32,973 bases of DNA from Gulosibacter sp. 10 (GCF_900163695.1 NZ_FUIC01000042.1:1-32973), one strand, 5' to 3'; shown: positions 24,572 through 31,878, counted from the first letter of the stretch. A program made the numbers and translations. Notes: generated by a model not told the origin, from the sequence alone.

Positions 24572-25288
24572 TCAGCGAAGGCCGGTCGCGCTGGTCAAAC
24601 CCGGGATCGGACAAGAAGCGATGGCCGCATCGAGCGTGGAGGTGCCGGCGACGTAGGCGCACGCGTCCGGGTCGATCAGTTCGAACAGTTCCTGCACCTC
24701 GGTGAGGCGATCCTCCAGCCCGGTGCGCGTGGAGAACACCGGCTCATTATGTGCGAGCCGGTTGCGGAACTTCACCACACGGGCGACCAGATCATGCACC
24801 CGCGCCCTCGCCGTGCCCCTGGGGAATGCCCGATGCAGCATCGGATTCCACAGCGTCGGCGTCCGCTCCGCGACCGTCAGATTCGCCCAGAACCCGAACG
24901 TCAACGCGGCCACGACCTCGGCGTGCGTCGGCGCCGAGCTCAGCCCGCGTTTCGCGTCCGCGACCCGGGACAGACTCACCTGATTCCGGCGACGCTGCCG
25001 AGCACGAGCACGCTGCACGCCCTGCTCCAACCGGAACAACGACGACCGCTCGTCGACCGACCAATCCGGGAAACGCAGCGAAAGTTCGCGGTCGTAGGCG
25101 TTGCGGACAGCAATTTCGAGGTGTCCGACATCCACGATCCCGGCAGCGGCGACGCGCGAGTTCCACGAGTACGTCTCCATCGCCAGAGCATGGTCTCCGT
25201 TCGCGACAGCGAGGTACCGCCGGTAACGCGGCGCGCTCAACCACCGCTCGGCCTGTACGGCATCGAGAGCGCGGGATGATTCCGACAT
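24572..25288 (-). CDS. Abi-family HEPN protein (abortive-infection ribonuclease type)
   Basis: This is a 238-residue protein of the Abi_2 (AbiD/AbiF-like) group. The N-terminal half has RYRRYLAVANGDHALAMETYSWNSRVA and the conserved GHLEIAVRNAYDREL (about 55-69). A central LTFGFWANL (about 129-137) is typical of the family. The HEPN catalytic motif R-x4-H is R175-H180 in KFRNRLAHNEPVF. HEPN proteins of this kind cleave RNA and arrest growth on phage attack; some act with an RNA partner. The ATG has only a weak AGCAGG site. A compact structured RNA lies 22 nt upstream. Base composition looks less GC-rich than the flanking genes, which, with the flanking direct repeats, suggests recent acquisition. 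No protein antitoxin is adjacent. Confidence 0.88.
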   Translation of the reverse strand: MSESSRALDAVQAERWLSAPRYRRYLAVANGDHALAMETYSWNSRVAAAGIVDVGHLEIAVRNAYDRELSLRFPDWSVDERSSLFRLEQGVQRARARQRRRNQVSLSRVADAKRGLSSAPTHAEVVAALTFGFWANLTVAERTPTLWNPMLHRAFPRGTARARVHDLVARVVKFRNRLAHNEPVFSTRTGLEDRLTEVQELFELIDPDACAYVAGTSTLDAAIASCPIPGLTSATGLR

Positions 25289-25306
25289 GCCTGCTATGCT
25301 AGGCGT

Positions 25307-25366
25307 ATCGCCCCGCGGGAACCGTCCTCTGTCTGGCCCAGCCAGTTAGGCACCGCGGGGCTTTGT
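25307..25366 (+). ncRNA. Structured RNA candidate next to abi gene (abiF-RNA-like)
   Basis: A 9-bp perfect stem GCCCCGCGG/CCGCGGGGC (25310-25318 with 25353-25361) encloses a hairpin CTGGC-CCA-GCCAG (25333-25345) and single-stranded GAACCGTCCTCTGT and TTAGGCA that could pair in part. On the plus strand it ends in CTTTGTCC, terminator-like, and is preceded by an extended -10, TGCTATGCT (25292-25300), so an RNA of about 60 nt transcribed away from abi is plausible. On the minus strand the same fold would be the 5' leader of abi. A conserved abiF RNA motif near abiF genes is known from comparative genomics; whether this one belongs to it needs a covariance search. Strand is uncertain. Confidence 0.5.
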
Positions 25367-25402
25367 CCTGCCCATGCTCCGCTCAATCTTGCGGCAACCG
25401 GG

Positions 25403-25440
25403 ATCACGCCAGCTTGATCGCCCTGATCGCCCGCTCCGAG
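25403..25440. repeat. Right direct repeat flanking abi cassette
   Basis: The 38-bp right copy includes a 9-bp tandem duplication (GATCGCCCT then GATCGCCCG) that is single in the left copy. It encodes the last residues (SERAIRAIKLA-stop) of the truncated membrane protein on the minus strand. Confidence 0.85.
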
Positions 25441-25640
25441 AGCCAGACGAAGAGCGCCAGGAGCACGAGCGCGGCGCCCAGCAGCGGCGCCGCGCTCGCC
25501 GCGCTCAGCCCCGCCGCATCCGTGACGGCTCTGGACCCGAGGTTGAGCATGTTCGTGTTCAGCGCCTGCGGGATGAGGTAGCCGAGCGGCCGCAGCGACC
25601 CCTGCAGCACGACGGCGATGCCCGCGACCGGGTGCAGCTC
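25404..25640 (-). pseudogene. C-terminal remnant of a membrane protein (permease-like)
   Basis: An open frame on the minus strand ends in about 75 convincing residues: HPVAGIAVVLQGSLRPLGY, a linker, then a span APLLGAALVLLALFVWLSERAIRAIKLA. This is the shape of the last helix and tail of a transporter permease. Upstream of this the frame turns into unlikely Arg/Gln-rich sequence and there is no start or ribosome site, so the N-terminal part is missing. The gene seems broken by deletion at its 5' side, next to cmtR, and its 3' end is duplicated beyond the abi cassette. Confidence 0.6.
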
Positions 25641-25725
25641 GCGCTGCTCGCCCTGCGCACGGGGACCGCGCCGCTGTAGCCGCCAAGAGCAGGGCATCGC
25701 ATTTCCCTTAGGTCATCGACCGCTG

Positions 25726-25748
25726 TATAGTCAGCATATGCTGACTAT
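25726..25748 (+). promoter_or_regulatory. cmtR operator/promoter: perfect 22-bp palindrome over the start codon
   Basis: Bases 25727-25748 are a perfect palindrome with half-site ATAGTCAGCAT. The -10 element TATAGT (25726-25731) overlaps its left end, and the cmtR ATG (25738) lies at its centre, 6 bases past the -10, so transcription should start on or near the A of ATG (leaderless). CmtR binding would cover -10, start site and first codons together. Confidence 0.85.
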
Positions 25749-26097
25749 TGCTTCTCGGGTGGACGCGATGAACCGCCTCGGCCGCGCGATGGCCGACCCG
25801 ACCCGCTCGCGCATCCTGCTCTCCCTCCTGAACGGGCCGGGGCATCCGGCCCAGCTCGCCCGCGAACTGGAGCTCACGCGCACGAACGTGTCGAACCACC
25901 TCGCCTGTCTGCGCGGATGCGGGATCGTGGTCGCCGAGCCCGAGGGCAGGCGCACTCGGTACGAGATCGCCGATCCGCATCTGGCCGCCGCGCTGACGGC
26001 GCTGGTGGATGTGACGCTGGCCGTCGACGAGAGCGAGCCCTGCGTCGATCCGGCCTGCGGAGTTCCGGGCTGCTGCGGGGCGGAGGCGGGGCGATGA
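25738..26097 (+). CDS. cmtR: Cd(II)/Pb(II)-sensing repressor CmtR
   Basis: This is a 119-residue ArsR/SmtB-family metal sensor, closely matching Mycobacterium CmtR in LGRAMADPTRSRILLSLL, LTRTNVSNHLACLRGCGIVVAEPEGRRTRYEIADPHLA and the CVDPACG tail. The metal ligands Cys57, Cys61 and Cys102 fall at exactly the family positions. Extra Cys at 107, 112 and 113 lie in the tail. Metal binding releases the protein from its operator. The gene has no ribosome site and the likely transcription start is at the ATG. The stop overlaps the start of a cation-efflux gene (ATGA), which is the regulated partner. Confidence 0.95.
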   Translation: MLTIASRVDAMNRLGRAMADPTRSRILLSLLNGPGHPAQLARELELTRTNVSNHLACLRGCGIVVAEPEGRRTRYEIADPHLAAALTALVDVTLAVDESEPCVDPACGVPGCCGAEAGR

Positions 26098-26774
26098 CGG
26101 CGACGGCGGTTCCCGACCGTACGAGGGTGCTTCGGCGACGGATCCGGATCGTCGTCGCGATCACGATCACCTGGAACGTCATCGAGGCGGTCGTCGCGCT
26201 CGCGGCCGGCGGGGCCGCCTCCTCCGCAGCGCTGATCGGCTTCGGGCTCGACTCCGTCGTGGAGGTGCTCTCCGCCGCAGCCGTCGCCTGGCAGTTCGCG
26301 TCCCCCTCCCCCGAGCGCCGGGAGAAGGTCGCGCTGAAGGTGATCGCGGTGTCGTTCTTCGGCCTCGCCGCCTACGTCTCGGTCGACGCGATTCTGTCTC
26401 TGGCGGGGCTGCGCGAACCCGAGCACTCCCCGGTGGGGATCGTGATCGCGGCGCTGAGCCTCGCGGTGATGCCGTTCCTGTCGTGGTTCGAGCGGCGCAC
26501 GGGTCGCGAACTTGGCTCCGCCTCCGCGGTCGCGGATTCCAAGCAGACGCTCATCTGCACCTATCTCTCCGCCGCGCTGCTGGTCGGGCTGCTGCTGAAC
26601 AGCCTGGCGGGGTGGGCATGGGCGGACTCGGTCGCCGCGCTCGTGATCGCCGGATTCGCCGTCCGGGAGGGCGTCGAGGCCTGGCGGGGCGACGCCTGCT
26701 GCGCGGCTCCCGTGACCGCGCTCACCGGGGAGCGCGAGCAGTGCGAGGACGACTGCTGCCGGACCGGGATGTGA
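26094..26774 (+). CDS. Cation-efflux (CDF-like) transporter of cmtR operon
   Basis: This is a 226-residue membrane protein with six hydrophobic helices, from RIVVAITITWNVIEAVVALAAG through LICTYLSAALLVGLLLNSLAGWAWADSVAALVIAGFAVREGVEAW. Metal-site-like acidic residues lie in helices 2 and 5 (GLDSVVEVLSA, WADSVAAL) and near VADSKQT. The Cys-rich tail GDACCAAP...CEDDCCRTGM probably binds soft metal ions. It belongs to the cation diffusion facilitator-like group often found with CmtR. It is coupled to cmtR by an ATGA overlap, so it should be induced by Cd or Pb. It would export metal from the cytoplasm. Confidence 0.87.
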   Translation: MTATAVPDRTRVLRRRIRIVVAITITWNVIEAVVALAAGGAASSAALIGFGLDSVVEVLSAAAVAWQFASPSPERREKVALKVIAVSFFGLAAYVSVDAILSLAGLREPEHSPVGIVIAALSLAVMPFLSWFERRTGRELGSASAVADSKQTLICTYLSAALLVGLLLNSLAGWAWADSVAALVIAGFAVREGVEAWRGDACCAAPVTALTGEREQCEDDCCRTGM

Positions 26775-26845
26775 ACGTCACCCACCCCGCACGAGCGGTG
26801 AGGAGGCGGCCCCGTGCAGCGCCCGGAACCGCGACAGCGCTCCCC

Positions 26846-27703
26846 TCACTTGCCGCTGTAGACGGGGAACGCCGAGTGCTCCCCGTAATCCCGCTCGTCC
26901 AGATCCCGCAACACCCCCATATCCCCAGCCGAGATCTCGAAATCAACCCGCGAATTGACGCGCATATGCTCCGGATTCGCCGTCTTCGGCAGCGACACGG
27001 TGCCGAGCTGCAGCGTGTACCGGATGCACAGCTGCGGCACGCTCACCCCGTACCCCGCCGCGATCGCCCCGACCCGCGGATTATCCAGAATCTTCCCGTG
27101 CGCGATCGGCGAGTACGCCTCGACCAGGATCCCCTTACCCCCGCAGTAATCGATCAGCCCCGACGGGGTATTGCCCGCGTGCACGAGGATCTGGTTCACG
27201 TGCGGGACCACGGCACCATGCTCGAGGATGTTCTCGAGATCCCGCTCCAGGAAGTTCGACACCCCGATCGCCCGGACCTTGCCCGCCTCAAGCGCCTCCT
27301 CCAGCGCCCGCCACGCCGCGAGATTGCCCTCGAAATAATCCCCGCCACGGAAGTCCTCCCACGGCTGCGGCGCATGGATGAGCATCAAATCGATATACCC
27401 GATATCGAGCAGCGCCAGCGACTCCTCGATCGCGGCCACCGCCTGGTCGTAGTCCTTGATCTCCGCCGCGAGCTTCGTCGACACGAACAACTCCTCCCGC
27501 GGCACGCCGGAGCCGCGCACGCCCTCGCCCACCCCGCGCTCATTGCCATAGGCCTGCGCGGTATCGATATTCCGATACCCGACCCCGATCGCGGCCTTCA
27601 CCGCACCGGCCGCCTTATCATCATCGATGAACCACGTCCCCAGCCCGAGCCTCGGGATCGTGACGCCGTTCGACAGGGTGTAGGTCTCGTCCAGGACGCT
27701 CAT
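26846..27703 (-). CDS. Aldo/keto reductase
   Basis: This 285-residue NADPH-dependent TIM-barrel reductase of AKR5-like type contains NGVTIPRLGLGTWF, GYRNIDTAQAYGNERGVGEG (catalytic Asp and Tyr), LFVSTKLA (Lys), IDLMLIHAPQPW (His), VRAIGVSNF and LPKTANPEHM (NADP-binding Lys). All four catalytic residues are present, so it is likely active on aldehydes or ketones. The ATG overlaps the cupin stop (ATGA), as last gene of a four-gene coupled operon. Parts of the gene use more A/T-ending codons than its neighbours, which might mean a different origin; this is an impression, not a count. Confidence 0.94.
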   Translation of the reverse strand: MSVLDETYTLSNGVTIPRLGLGTWFIDDDKAAGAVKAAIGVGYRNIDTAQAYGNERGVGEGVRGSGVPREELFVSTKLAAEIKDYDQAVAAIEESLALLDIGYIDLMLIHAPQPWEDFRGGDYFEGNLAAWRALEEALEAGKVRAIGVSNFLERDLENILEHGAVVPHVNQILVHAGNTPSGLIDYCGGKGILVEAYSPIAHGKILDNPRVGAIAAGYGVSVPQLCIRYTLQLGTVSLPKTANPEHMRVNSRVDFEISAGDMGVLRDLDERDYGEHSAFPVYSGK

Positions 27704-28134
27704 GCGTGCTCTCCATTCTTCGGCAGTTCGTCGTACAGCTCGTCACCGACCGGCTCGAGCCATTCATTGCTCACGTTCGCACCCGGAGTGATGAACGCGA
27801 TGTGCGAGCACCAGGAACCGACCTTCGCACCATGCCAGTGCTTGGTCCCGGCGGGCACTCGGATCGCGGTGCCCGGCTCCATGCTCACCGGCTCCTCGCC
27901 CTCGGCCTGGTACCAGCCGCTGCCGGCCGTGCACAGCAGGATCTGGTCGCCGCCGCTGTTCTCGCCGTGGTGGATATGCCAGTTGTTCCGGCAGCCCGGC
28001 TCGAAGCTCACGTTGCTGACGGGAACGCTCCCGTCGGCGAGCGGGGCGAGGTAGCTCTGACCGATGAAGTGCTCGGCGTAGGCGTCGTTGGGCTCCCCGA
28101 GCGGGAAGATCTGGTCGAATTCGGTGTCGGTCAT
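27700..28134 (-). CDS. Cupin-domain protein
   Basis: This 144-residue single-domain cupin has motif 1 WHIHHGENSGGDQILLCTAGSGWYQ and motif 2 PGTAIRVPAGTKHWHGA, with the His/His/Glu or Gln/His metal ligands in place. Similar proteins accompany carboxymuconolactone decarboxylases or reductases and are often annotated as quercetin-type or cupin isomerases; the reaction is not known. The ATG overlaps the stop of the reductase gene and its stop overlaps the aldo/keto reductase start, so it is co-translated in a four-gene operon. Confidence 0.92.
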   Translation of the reverse strand: MTDTEFDQIFPLGEPNDAYAEHFIGQSYLAPLADGSVPVSNVSFEPGCRNNWHIHHGENSGGDQILLCTAGSGWYQAEGEEPVSMEPGTAIRVPAGTKHWHGAKVGSWCSHIAFITPGANVSNEWLEPVGDELYDELPKNGEHA

Positions 28135-28868
28135 GCTGACTCCTTCTCGTGGTCGATGCTGTAGCGCAGCCAGACGCTGCCGCCTTCCCGGACTTCGGCG
28201 GACTGCAGCGTGAAGCCCCTCGGGCCGTCCGGGGTGCGGCCGCCCGTCTCGAACAGGGCCGGGCTGTCGGACGCGCCGTCGGCGGCGGGGGCGATGACGA
28301 CGCTGATCTCGTCGCACAGCCCGGCGTGGACGAACGACCAGTTCAGGACTCCGCCGCCGCCCAGCATGAGCGTCTCGATGCCGAACAGCTCCTTGAGCTT
28401 GGCCAGGAGCAGGTCCCGGTCGAGCTCCTCCTCGCCGGCGATCACATAGGAGATGCCGAGCTTCCGGAGAAACGCCTTGTAGGCGTTCGAGGCGCGGCCG
28501 GTGAGCACTTCGAGGACGTGCGCGTGCGTCGTCCGATAGGTCAGGTCCGGACTCTCCCAGCCGAGCCTCCCGGACGGGTCGATGGAGACGTAGTACTTCT
28601 CCGCATCCTGCACTGCCACGAAATCGCCCTCGGGCACCGGTGCGGCGTGCTCGTCGAGGGCGGGATGCCGGTAGCGGGTGAAGTTGTCGTCGGTGGTCAC
28701 CCGGCCCGACAGCCACCCCTGATGGCGGTAGTGCGGGTTCTCGCCGAACGCGAGGGCGTAGAACACGTCGCCAGCCGTCGACGCTTCCGGGATGCTCATG
28801 TAGTTGCCGATGATCTTCCCGTCGAGAGACGTGAGCATGTGGCAGAAGATGAACGGTCGATCCGTCAT
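28131..28868 (-). CDS. RibD C-terminal/dihydrofolate-reductase-family protein
   Basis: This 245-residue NADPH-dependent reductase fold protein has MTDRPFIFCHMLTSLDGKIIG at the N-terminus (RibD-like SLDGK) and the NADPH-binding LMLGGGGVLNWSFVHAGLCDEISVVIAPAADG near residues 165-200. It has no deaminase domain, and no riboflavin genes are near, so a role in riboflavin synthesis is unlikely; it is more probably a xenobiotic or metabolite reductase. The ATG overlaps the stop of the XRE gene and its stop overlaps the cupin start. Confidence 0.9.
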   Translation of the reverse strand: MTDRPFIFCHMLTSLDGKIIGNYMSIPEASTAGDVFYALAFGENPHYRHQGWLSGRVTTDDNFTRYRHPALDEHAAPVPEGDFVAVQDAEKYYVSIDPSGRLGWESPDLTYRTTHAHVLEVLTGRASNAYKAFLRKLGISYVIAGEEELDRDLLLAKLKELFGIETLMLGGGGVLNWSFVHAGLCDEISVVIAPAADGASDSPALFETGGRTPDGPRGFTLQSAEVREGGSVWLRYSIDHEKESA

Positions 28869-29758
28869 TGGAGGTCCTCCTTATGCTGTGGGGCAGGCCG
28901 ATCCCGGCCGTGCGTCTTGCCGGTGGCGGCGAGGCTGCCGAGCATTTTCAGCCGGTCCGCAGTCGGGCTCTCGGGCGGCGCGGTCCAGACCACGAGCTGC
29001 TGCTCGGCGTCATGGGCCTCGACGAGGGTGTCCCAGTCGAGGACGAGTTCTCCGACCTCCCCGTGGTCGAGCGTCTTCGTGCCGGTGCTCAGACTCTTCA
29101 CCGCACGAGCGGCCCACCATTCGGCGAACTGGCGGTCCAGGACGGATAGCTCTCCGACCAGCGCCGTCAGCTGCGGATCATCGGGGTACTTCGCCGCCTC
29201 CATCCGCAGTTGCGCGACCGCGGTCTGCGCGACCGACTCCCAGTCGGCGTAGAGGGCGCGCATCACCGGATGCGTGAAGAGGATGCGCACGTAGTTGCGC
29301 CGCTTCACCGGGATCTGCCCGAAATCGACCATCATCGCAGAGGCGAGGTCGTTCCAGGCGAGGATGTCCATACGCCGTCCCATGACGATCGCCGGCGTCG
29401 TGGTGAGATCCGCCAGCACGCGCTGCAGCTGAGGCTGCACCTTCTGCTTCGTCCGCCGCGGTGCTCGGCTGGGTGGTTTGCCTGCGAGGCTGAAGAGGTA
29501 GCGTCGCTGGTCCTCGTCCATCCGCAGCACATCCGCGAGCGTGTTCAGCACGGGTGCGGAGACGGCGATCCTGCCCTGTTCGATGCGGGTGTAGTAGTCG
29601 GTGCTGATCGAGGCGAGCCTCGCGACCTCCTCGCGACGCAGCCCGGCGACGCGGCGCGGCCCCGATCCCTCGGGAAGTCCGGCCTCGCGCGGCGTGATCT
29701 CGCCGCGGCACGTCTTGAGGAACGAGCCGAGCTCGTTCATCTTCGCGTCTCCGACCAT
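28865..29758 (-). CDS. XRE regulator with MmyB-like ligand-binding domain
   Basis: This 297-residue regulator has an N-terminal HTH around 10-75 (LGSFLKTCRGEITPREAGLP, RRVAGLRREEVARLASISTDYYTRIEQGR). An MmyB-type PAS-like domain follows (ILAWNDLASAMM to LVLDWDTLVEAHDAEQQLVVWTA), which in this family binds a fatty-acid-like ligand. The start at 29758 is supported by GGGAGGA 7 nt upstream. In many actinobacteria such regulators control an adjacent reductase gene. Here it is the first gene of a four-gene operon in which each junction is a 4-base overlap, so it is probably autoregulated. Confidence 0.93.
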   Translation of the reverse strand: MVGDAKMNELGSFLKTCRGEITPREAGLPEGSGPRRVAGLRREEVARLASISTDYYTRIEQGRIAVSAPVLNTLADVLRMDEDQRRYLFSLAGKPPSRAPRRTKQKVQPQLQRVLADLTTTPAIVMGRRMDILAWNDLASAMMVDFGQIPVKRRNYVRILFTHPVMRALYADWESVAQTAVAQLRMEAAKYPDDPQLTALVGELSVLDRQFAEWWAARAVKSLSTGTKTLDHGEVGELVLDWDTLVEAHDAEQQLVVWTAPPESPTADRLKMLGSLAATGKTHGRDRPAPQHKEDLQ

Positions 29759-29908
29759 GCCGAAATCCTCCCACCGTCCGCCGCATCTGTGAGGGGGAGG
29801 AAAAGCTCCCCGGGGGCACGGCGCCGAGACGAGTCTCCCGGCATATGGCGAGCTCCGCGACCCCGTGCGCTTCCGTCGGCACCCGCACATCATCGGCAGC
29901 GGGCCGCA

Positions 29909-30490
29909 TCACTCCGCGAGCTCGATGACAACCGGACGGTCGTCATCCCATCCCCGCAGGATCGAGAGGTCGCCCTCCACCGCTCCGATGCGCATGATGC
30001 CGTTGTAGGCGCCCACGTCGGCGTAGTAGAGCACGATCGCGTTCCCCGGGGCGTACCAGCCGATCGTGCCCGCCGGAGCGCTCTCCCCCGAGGGCATCCA
30101 CTCCGTCGTGAGCGGACGGGGAGGCTCGGCGAGCACTTCCTGCCCGCCGTAGTCGGAGAAGTCGAGCGTGAGCGGTAGCTGGTCGATCAGGTCTCGTGCC
30201 GCCGGGTTGTCCCAGAGCCTCGCCTCGAGCACCTGATCGTCGATCCGAATGCGGATGGGGGTCTCGCTCATGGTTCCTCCTTCGGGTTCTCCGTTCGACT
30301 CCGTCGGTGCTCCGGGGACGTCCGGAGCCGTCGGGGCGCCGCTGTTCTGGGAGAGACCGGGCGGCGGGGCGTCGGCCGTCCGGCACGCCGCGAGCACGGC
30401 GCACAGCAGACCCGCGGCAAGCAGGGCGAGGAGCCGCCCCGGGCGCGCCCTCACGGCGGCGGGCTGCTGAAGACGGAGGCGATCGGACAT
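29909..30490 (-). CDS. Lipoprotein with cyclophilin-like domain
   Basis: This 193-residue protein has a type II signal peptide (GRLLALLAAGLLCAVLAAC, lipobox LAAC), a Pro/Gly/Glu-rich spacer (37-75), and a cyclophilin-like beta-barrel: IRIRIDDQVLEARLWDNPAARDLIDQLPLTLDFSDYGGQEVLAEPPRPL, then GTIGWYAPGNAIVLYYADVGAYNGIMRIGAVEG. This fold appears in the DUF3830/cyclophilin-like family and is not a proven isomerase. It would sit on the outer face of the membrane. It starts 55 nt past the acyl-CoA dehydrogenase stop and 150 nt before the XRE operon. An internal Met (about residue 74, with GGAGGAACC in front) could make a shorter cytoplasmic form. Confidence 0.85.
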   Translation of the reverse strand: MSDRLRLQQPAAVRARPGRLLALLAAGLLCAVLAACRTADAPPPGLSQNSGAPTAPDVPGAPTESNGEPEGGTMSETPIRIRIDDQVLEARLWDNPAARDLIDQLPLTLDFSDYGGQEVLAEPPRPLTTEWMPSGESAPAGTIGWYAPGNAIVLYYADVGAYNGIMRIGAVEGDLSILRGWDDDRPVVIELAE

Positions 30491-30545
30491 GTTTCGACGC
30501 TAAGGCGGCCGCCCGTCTCGAGGGAGTCCCTGGGAGTACCCCCGA

Positions 30546-31781
30546 TCAGGAGAGCCCCGATGCCGCGAGCGGATCGAAGCCTTCGGCAGCGAGCATCGCC
30601 TGCAGTTGACGCCTCCGCACGCCCGTGTTGCTGCCCTCGATGATCGGGTAGGCGAGAGCGTCGTTCAGGTGCCGCACCAGTGGGAAGTTCGAGTCGTAGG
30701 CGGTGACGCCCACGACCTTGATCAGGTCGTTCACCACGGCGAGACCGCTCTCGGATCCGAACACCTTCGAGTGCAGCGCCAGCTCTCCCCCGGCCGGATC
30801 CTGGGCGATCACCGCGTCGAGCGATCGCCAGCCGAGCAGGCGCATGGCCTCGATGCGCCCCTTCGTGTCGGCGAGGACGTCGGAGACCGACTGGTACTCG
30901 ATGATCGGCACGGCGCCGCCGCGCTTCTGCGTGGTCGCGAACTCGTAGGCGACCTCCCACGCCCTGCGGGCGGCGGCGGTCGCGAAGGTGCCGATCGAGG
31001 CGCCGCTCGCCATGAAGGCGTTCAGGGTGAGCCGCACGCCGTCGCCTTCCTCGCCGATCAGATGGGACTTCGGCACGCGCACGTCGTGCAGCCGCACGCG
31101 GGCGGTCATGCACCCAGTGAGGCCGGGCAGATCGTAGTACTCCTCCACCTCGATGCGGCCCGCGAGCTGCTCGCGCTCGGCGACGACGAGCGAGACCCCG
31201 CCGGGCGTGCGGCACACGATGGTCATGATGTCCGGTCCGTCGCCGTCCCACCCGGGCAGCAGCGAGGACCAGGCCTTGCGCCCGTTGACGACCCACTCGT
31301 CGCCGTCGGGCACCGCCGTCGTCAGCACTCCGTCGGCGGGTGCTTCCGCGCCGAAGTTCGCGCTGCCATCCGGCTCGCTGAACGCCATCGCGGCCACCGG
31401 CGCCCCCTCGGATGCGAGGAACGGCGAGACGAAGCGCTCGATCTGTTCGGGCGTGCCCACCTCGTACACCGGCGCGAGCGCGATGAGCGGCCCCGCCATC
31501 GTGATGAAGAAGTCCGGCGACTCGACCGCGATCTCCTCGATGAAGAGGGCCGCGTCCACCCCGTTCGTGGCGGCGCCGCCGAAGGGGGCGGGGATCAGGG
31601 CGCGCAGCATCCCCGCCTCGACGGCGGCCTCGACCGCCGGCCGCATGAGACCGGCTCGAATCTGCGGATCCCGTTCGGCCCGCACCTGCTCCATCAGTGG
31701 TGCGAGCACGCCGCGCGCGAATGCGCGGACATCGGACTTCAGCTGCTGCTGTTCGGGGCTGAGCGCGAAGGAAACGGACAT
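30546..31781 (-). CDS. Acyl-CoA dehydrogenase family protein
   Basis: This is a 411-residue FAD enzyme. The N-terminal helical part is LSPEQQQLKSDVRAFARGVLAPLMEQVR. The middle beta part contains AMAFSEPDGSANFGAE (FAD contact) and DGDEWVVNGRKAWSSLLPG. The C-terminal part ends in HLNDALAYPIIEGSNTGVRRRQLQ, where Glu before Gly matches the catalytic base position of the family. It oxidises an acyl-CoA, passing electrons to ETF; the substrate is unknown. No acyl-CoA ligase or enoyl hydratase is nearby. The AraC-type regulator gene upstream on the same strand is a plausible controller. GGAGATGCGAAG precedes the ATG. Confidence 0.9.
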   Translation of the reverse strand: MSVSFALSPEQQQLKSDVRAFARGVLAPLMEQVRAERDPQIRAGLMRPAVEAAVEAGMLRALIPAPFGGAATNGVDAALFIEEIAVESPDFFITMAGPLIALAPVYEVGTPEQIERFVSPFLASEGAPVAAMAFSEPDGSANFGAEAPADGVLTTAVPDGDEWVVNGRKAWSSLLPGWDGDGPDIMTIVCRTPGGVSLVVAEREQLAGRIEVEEYYDLPGLTGCMTARVRLHDVRVPKSHLIGEEGDGVRLTLNAFMASGASIGTFATAAARRAWEVAYEFATTQKRGGAVPIIEYQSVSDVLADTKGRIEAMRLLGWRSLDAVIAQDPAGGELALHSKVFGSESGLAVVNDLIKVVGVTAYDSNFPLVRHLNDALAYPIIEGSNTGVRRRQLQAMLAAEGFDPLAASGLS

Positions 31782-31815
31782 CTTCGCATCTCCTCTCTGA
31801 GACGGATGACTGATC

Positions 31816-31849
31816 GGCGGGCCCGGAGCATCGGGGCTCCGCGCCCGCC
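31816..31849 (-). terminator. Hairpin terminator of AraC-family regulator gene
   Basis: A 14-position stem (31816-31829 with 31836-31849) with one C/C mismatch and a 6-nt loop lies 30 nt past the araC-type stop, before the dehydrogenase start. Its CGGAGC/GCTCCG core is like that of the rplL terminator. Confidence 0.65.
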
Positions 31850-31878
31850 CCCAGTCTCACGAGGAGCGATCGAGCGCG

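Larger units (their letters stand above)
24498..25440. mobile_element. Putative defence cassette (abi gene plus structured RNA) between direct repeats
   Basis: About 876 bp carrying one Abi/HEPN gene and a structured-RNA candidate lie exactly between two copies of a 29/38-bp sequence. The copy is the 3' end of a neighbouring membrane-protein gene, so the cassette seems to have entered at that gene end and left the end duplicated. No transposase or integrase lies inside. Alternatively, two paralogous gene ends may have been present before and the abi gene came in between by homologous exchange. No terminal inverted repeats were seen. Confidence 0.5.
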
